A program made the position numbers and the translations under genes. Below are positions 22,726 through 25,943 of a DNA stretch of 25,943 bases, in pieces. The notes beneath the pieces are model-generated. The model did no database searches. It was given only the letters and a program-made list of their open reading frames with translations, and was not told the origin of the DNA. Numbering within the stretch: the stretch's first letter is position 1; every line of letters starts with the position of its first letter. Source of the DNA: an uncultured bacterium (GTDB lineage: Bacteria; Actinomycetota; Coriobacteriia; Coriobacteriales; Coriobacteriaceae); NCBI GenBank assembly GCA_905215765.1, contig CAJMRP010000012.1, positions 1 to 25,943 on the forward strand. The letters run 5' to 3'.

Positions 22726-24633
22726 CTAGAGCTCCTTTTGCAGATAAAGGCCATGGTCATAAAATCCAAGATGGCGATAGTACTCGCGTGTGCCAATCGC
22801 GCTAATCACGTTGATGCGCGCATAGCCCGCATCTCGGGCAATCTCGCACGCACGCTCTACGAGCAAACGCCCCAACCCGTGATGCTGCGCCGCCTGGCCT
22901 TGATCCCCCACGCGCGCCGCCATGCCATACACGTGTACCTCGCGAATCATCGCCTCGTCCGGCGTCGTCGGCAACTCGTCCGCATGCGCGGCAACAAACG
23001 AATGGTCGGGCAGCGACAACCGCAAAAAGCCCGCGATCTTGCCCCGCGGCGTCACCCACTGCAAAAAGCGCTCGTAAGTCACCGGCGTCTCGTACGCCAC
23101 TTCCTCATCAAGAGATAGCTCATCCAAGTCGGCACCCGCCGTGCTGATCTCGCGGTAACGGATCTCGCGCACCGTCGCACCGTCACCCCGAGCAGCCAGG
23201 CGGTTCTCAACGAGCTGACGCAGGTTAGGCTTCTTGTTGCCCACCATGATGTCGTCGGAGCTAAAGTCGCGGATCATGCGACTGATACGGCAGAACGCCG
23301 GCGTCACCACGATGTCGTTGGCCAACACATCGAGCAGCTCGTCCTCGGTATAGGGACGCCACTCGCCGCGCTCATAGCAGCCCACCAGACGCGAACCCTC
23401 AATGAGCGCACACGGGTAGACCTTGACCTCGTCGGGCATAAAGGCCCCCTCGGTCATAAAGCGCTCGTAGTCGCGCTTGTCCCCCTCGGGTGTGGCGCCC
23501 AGTAAGTTGAGCATAAAATGCGCATGGATCTTAAAGCCAAACAGGCGCGCAAGCGAAAACGCCTGCTCGATCTGAGCCACCGAAATGCGGCGCTCGTTGA
23601 TATCGAGCAGGTGCTGGTCGAGGCTCTGGATGCCCATCTGAATCTTGGTGCAACCCAGGCGGCGGATGAGCTTGAGGGCCTGCGGCGTTACAGCATCGGG
23701 GCGCGTCTCGATAACGAGCCCCACCACGCGATGCTTCGCCGTCTCGTTGATGCGCTGCTGGCGCTCAAGCTCCTCCATCGTTGTCGTCTGCCACTCGGCA
23801 ACCTCGCCCCACGGCGTACCGGGGCCGTACAGACGACGCACCGCGTGGTTATAGCCGCCCACGGCAGCATCCACACGCCCCTGCTCGTCGGTAACACCGC
23901 TCGCAAGCTCGGCCTCGTCGGTCGCAATACCGACGGCCCGATAGCGTTCGCGACGCTCCGCCACCACCGGCGGCAGGGCATCGGCGGGAGCGTCATCGAG
24001 CAGGCGCCCTGCCTCGGCACGGCTGATGCCCGGACGCGCCAACATGGGGTTGGCCGCCACGCCGGCCACGGCATCGTCATTGAGCGCGCGGAAGAGCTCC
24101 GACATAAACCACATCTGATACCCTTGCGGATAGTCGCTCCAGGTACCGCCAAGCACAATGAGCTCGATCTTATCGGTCGCATGACCCATCTGCGAAAGCG
24201 CGGTCAAACGGGCGCTCACCTGCAGATATGGATCGAAGCAGTTTTGCTCTGCACGGGCACACGCCGGCTCGGCATGTAAATAGCTTTTGGGCATGCGCAG
24301 GTCGTTGGGGCAAAACAGGCAATCGCCCGAGCACGGCCACGGCTTGGTGATGACGGTAATGGTTGCCACGCCCGAAGCCGTGCGACGAGGCTTCATACGC
24401 AGCACCTTCAGCAGTTGACGCTCCAGCTCGGCATCGACATTCCACCCAGCCCAACGAGCCGGCTCCTCACGTTTAACCCGCTGGTAGAACGGCAGCAGAC
24501 GGCGCTTGGCCAAATCGCGTTTGTCGGCACCCTCACGGCGCGCCTCGGCATGTATCAGTTTGACGAGCGCTTTGTCATCCACGGTCTCGCCGCGACGCAG
24601 AGCCTCGAGTATGTTCAAGATAATCTGTTCCAT
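22726..24633 (-). CDS. Elp3-like tRNA U34 modification radical SAM/acetyltransferase
   Basis: A 635-residue two-domain enzyme. The radical SAM part has Cys101-x3-Cys105-x2-Cys108 in PWPCSGDCLFCPND, then GGTWSDYP (162-169), VIETRPDAV and the KIQMGIQSLD strand. The C-terminal GNAT domain (about 490-635) ends with HGLGRLLVERA and REYYRHLGFYDHGLYLQKEL (split here as separate motifs). Elp3 installs the carboxymethyl group on wobble uridine of tRNA using acetyl-CoA and SAM; bacteria with a stand-alone Elp3 lack the other Elongator subunits. It is longer than a typical Elp3 (about 550), apparently because of an insertion around residues 185-295. The ribosome site is weak (a GGGGG almost touching the ATG). 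It is the first gene of a two-gene unit. Confidence 0.9.
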   Translation of the reverse strand: MEQIILNILEALRRGETVDDKALVKLIHAEARREGADKRDLAKRRLLPFYQRVKREEPARWAGWNVDAELERQLLKVLRMKPRRTASGVATITVITKPWPCSGDCLFCPNDLRMPKSYLHAEPACARAEQNCFDPYLQVSARLTALSQMGHATDKIELIVLGGTWSDYPQGYQMWFMSELFRALNDDAVAGVAANPMLARPGISRAEAGRLLDDAPADALPPVVAERRERYRAVGIATDEAELASGVTDEQGRVDAAVGGYNHAVRRLYGPGTPWGEVAEWQTTTMEELERQQRINETAKHRVVGLVIETRPDAVTPQALKLIRRLGCTKIQMGIQSLDQHLLDINERRISVAQIEQAFSLARLFGFKIHAHFMLNLLGATPEGDKRDYERFMTEGAFMPDEVKVYPCALIEGSRLVGCYERGEWRPYTEDELLDVLANDIVVTPAFCRISRMIRDFSSDDIMVGNKKPNLRQLVENRLAARGDGATVREIRYREISTAGADLDELSLDEEVAYETPVTYERFLQWVTPRGKIAGFLRLSLPDHSFVAAHADELPTTPDEAMIREVHVYGMAARVGDQGQAAQHHGLGRLLVERACEIARDAGYARINVISAIGTREYYRHLGFYDHGLYLQKEL

Positions 24634-24651
24634 GCCCCCATTGTAAAGGCA

Positions 24652-24685
24652 AAGGCGCCGGAGCCGATCTCGGCTTCGGCGCCTT
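24652..24685 (-). terminator. Terminator or attenuator between the DUF4097 gene and elp3
   Basis: A 15-bp stem with one G-T pair (24652-24666 with 24671-24685) around ATCT. On the minus strand it is followed by TGCCTTTAC, a modest T content. It lies between the DUF4097 stop and the elp3 start, so it most likely ends the upstream transcript; it could instead attenuate read-through into elp3. Confidence 0.65.
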
Positions 24686-24729
24686 CATCAAACAGCGCGT
24701 CTATATCTTCGCCTAGGCTTTCGTCTGCC

Positions 24730-25635
24730 TCAATACTCCGAATCAAACGACATGTCGCCCGAACCGACCTCAAAACGATACGTGGCAGACTTGTCACCGT
24801 TATCGAATTCAAGATTCAAAATGGTCTCGCCGTCGTAGCCAAGCGGAAGGAAATCGCTCTCGAAGTCGCCGCTGCCCAAGGTGAGGCTCGCCTTAAAGCC
24901 CGTCGAGTTCGGAACCGTCATCTCCACATCGCCCGAGCCCACACTCACGTCCATCGACTTCGTGGGGGCCGGGTAAAGCTCGAACGTCACATCGCCCGAA
25001 CCGACCTCGGCATTCAGGGTATCGGTCACGGTGCCCGTAAACTCAACGTCTCCCGAGTCCAGAGTCAGGTTGAGGTCATGACACGCAATGCCCGCGACCG
25101 TCAGATCACCCGATCCTACATTCGCTGTAATGCCCACCATGTTATCGGCAACTTTGCGCGGCAGTTCGACGGTAACCGTGCGGTCAATGGCGCGCTCGTC
25201 ATCGCAATCGAACTGGCGAATCTTGAGTGTAGAGCCCTCGATCTTAACCAGATTCTGAGTGGCGGCATCGGAAGCAGACGCCCCCTTTGCAACGCGCCCG
25301 CTTTCGATGACACGTACCGGTCCGCCAGAGACACGTTTAACCTCGACCGTCCCCGACGTCACATCCAAGTCGAGCGATTGGAACGCGTCTTCGTCAAAAG
25401 TCGTGCTCGAAAGCTGCTGAGGCCGAGCGGAATAGTTACCGCCATCGTTCATAAAATCGTCGTCATCAACCACATCGTCCATACCGGACAAGCCGGGTAT
25501 AACATCGTCGAGATCCCACGGGCCATCAAAATGAATCAAAGTCCGCGAAACGCCAAAAACAAGCCCGATAATCAGTACAAACGCTCCGATGCCGACGCCC
25601 AGGCGCAGCTTGGATTCATGCGAAAGCTTCATCAT
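24730..25635 (-). CDS. DUF4097 beta-repeat (putative adhesin-like) membrane protein
   Basis: A 301-residue protein with a short basic start, one membrane helix (about 11-31), an acidic linker with DDVVDDDD, and an outward beta-repeat domain. The repeat unit, roughly x-GSGD-V-x-F, occurs at residues 93, 174, 193, 212, 233, 254 and 291 (variants TSGT and DSGD), the pattern of DUF4097/DUF2807 beta-helix proteins. These often sit beside regulators or small membrane proteins and have no proven biochemical role. The ATG at 25635 overlaps the previous stop (ATGATGA); the next ATG codon is an equally good start. The DNA shows the repeat as recurring CGCCCGA(A/G)CC segments. Confidence 0.88.
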   Translation of the reverse strand: MMKLSHESKLRLGVGIGAFVLIIGLVFGVSRTLIHFDGPWDLDDVIPGLSGMDDVVDDDDFMNDGGNYSARPQQLSSTTFDEDAFQSLDLDVTSGTVEVKRVSGGPVRVIESGRVAKGASASDAATQNLVKIEGSTLKIRQFDCDDERAIDRTVTVELPRKVADNMVGITANVGSGDLTVAGIACHDLNLTLDSGDVEFTGTVTDTLNAEVGSGDVTFELYPAPTKSMDVSVGSGDVEMTVPNSTGFKASLTLGSGDFESDFLPLGYDGETILNLEFDNGDKSATYRFEVGSGDMSFDSEY

Positions 25636-25943
25636 TCGTCACCTTCTTTGGCACATGGCTCAGCGGTGGCCGCGGTAGCCACGTCAGCATCAGGTTCCGC
25701 AGAAGTATCCTTCCCCTGGGCCCTGACCGCCACCGGTGCCGGACCAACCTGAATATCCCCGCGCGCCCAATCGCCATCGAGTGCACGCGCCACCCAGTGA
25801 TAGATGGGAATCGTGAAGAAGATCAGCGCAGCAAAGGGGCCGGCACCAAACAGGAACATCAGTAAAAAGAACAGCAGCCAGCACACGGCCCAATACGGGA
25901 ACGACTGGAACGGGCCCTTCACCGGAGTCGAGCCAACTGCGCC
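25632..25943 (-). CDS. C-terminal part of a small two-helix membrane protein (5' end outside window)
   Basis: The frame is open to the right edge, giving 103 residues. A GTG at 25922 exists but has no ribosome site, and seven further in-frame codons lie before it, so the start is probably beyond the window. Two hydrophobic segments (PYWAVCWLLFFLLMFLFG and PFAALIFFTIPIYHWVA) are followed by a charged, Ala-rich cytoplasmic tail. It overlaps the DUF4097 gene start, so the two form an operon. I do not recognise the family; small membrane partners of DUF4097 proteins are common. Confidence 0.7.
   Translation of the reverse strand, partial: GAVGSTPVKGPFQSFPYWAVCWLLFFLLMFLFGAGPFAALIFFTIPIYHWVARALDGDWARGDIQVGPAPVAVRAQGKDTSAEPDADVATAATAEPCAKEGDE

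Noticed and set aside
24615..24812. 65-codon minus-strand frame at the end of the DUF4097 gene
   Set aside because: Overlaps the DUF4097 3' end in another frame and spans the terminator hairpin; no ribosome site.
24415..25752. 445-codon plus-strand frame opposite elp3 and the DUF4097 gene
   Set aside because: Antisense of two genes with clear domain patterns; Arg/His-rich product without membrane or motif structure.
1..25943. Integrated phage, IS element, tRNA or CRISPR array
   Set aside because: No transposase, integrase, regularly spaced repeat array or tRNA-like cloverleaf was seen on either strand.

Overview
The window is GC-rich, gene-dense bacterial chromosome. Genes sit close together, often with stop and start codons overlapping or abutting, and GTG/TTG starts are common. 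The family mix (a long single-chain PurL with a fused glutaminase domain, an ETF with ferredoxin domain beside an FAD-linked oxidase, a stand-alone Elp3, DUF4097 and DUF554 proteins, a small sortase-type anchor) suggests a Gram-positive anaerobe of the Coriobacteriia, most likely Collinsella or a close relative. That placement is inference from composition and families; there is no rRNA or other phylogenetic marker here. No tRNA, CRISPR array, transposase or phage gene was seen.

Layout. 1-2508: 3' part of purL and a strong terminator. 2533-3657: an EamA/DMT exporter, a structured gap and a shared terminator. 3659-4801 (-): a seven-helix GGDEF diguanylate cyclase. 4991-7169 (-): a KdgT-type permease and the azlC-azlD exporter pair. 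7296-8108 (+): an HD-domain phosphohydrolase whose stop overlaps the convergent etfA stop. 8105-11730 (-): a tight operon of an FAD-linked 2-hydroxyacid oxidase, EtfB and a ferredoxin-EtfA fusion, the gene set of an electron-bifurcating/confurcating lactate dehydrogenase. 11731-12075: the longest gene-free stretch, between divergent units. 12076-15281 (+): five small-to-medium unrecognised genes, four of them exported or membrane-anchored, including a minute LAQTG sortase substrate. They look like an undescribed cell-surface complex. 15400-16116 (+): DUF554 membrane protein. 16205-21820 (+): TerB-N/TerB-C protein, BrxD-like (DUF2791) P-loop ATPase and Lhr-like helicase, a compact three-gene system resembling a detached piece of BREX/Ter defence machinery. 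21847-24633 (-): spermidine-synthase-like methyltransferase-fold protein and Elp3. 24730-25943 (-): DUF4097 beta-repeat protein and the end of a two-helix membrane protein.

Functional reading. The two most interesting groups are the TerB/BrxD/helicase operon (probable genome-protection or DNA-transaction system without the other BREX genes) and the exported cluster at 12076-15281, whose two secreted proteins carry a WxL-like sequence pattern and are paired with a tiny wall-anchored peptide, reminiscent of WxL/csc clusters of Firmicutes. The lactate dehydrogenase/ETF operon is a metabolic highlight and fits an anaerobe that oxidises lactate or a similar hydroxyacid with flavin-based electron confurcation.
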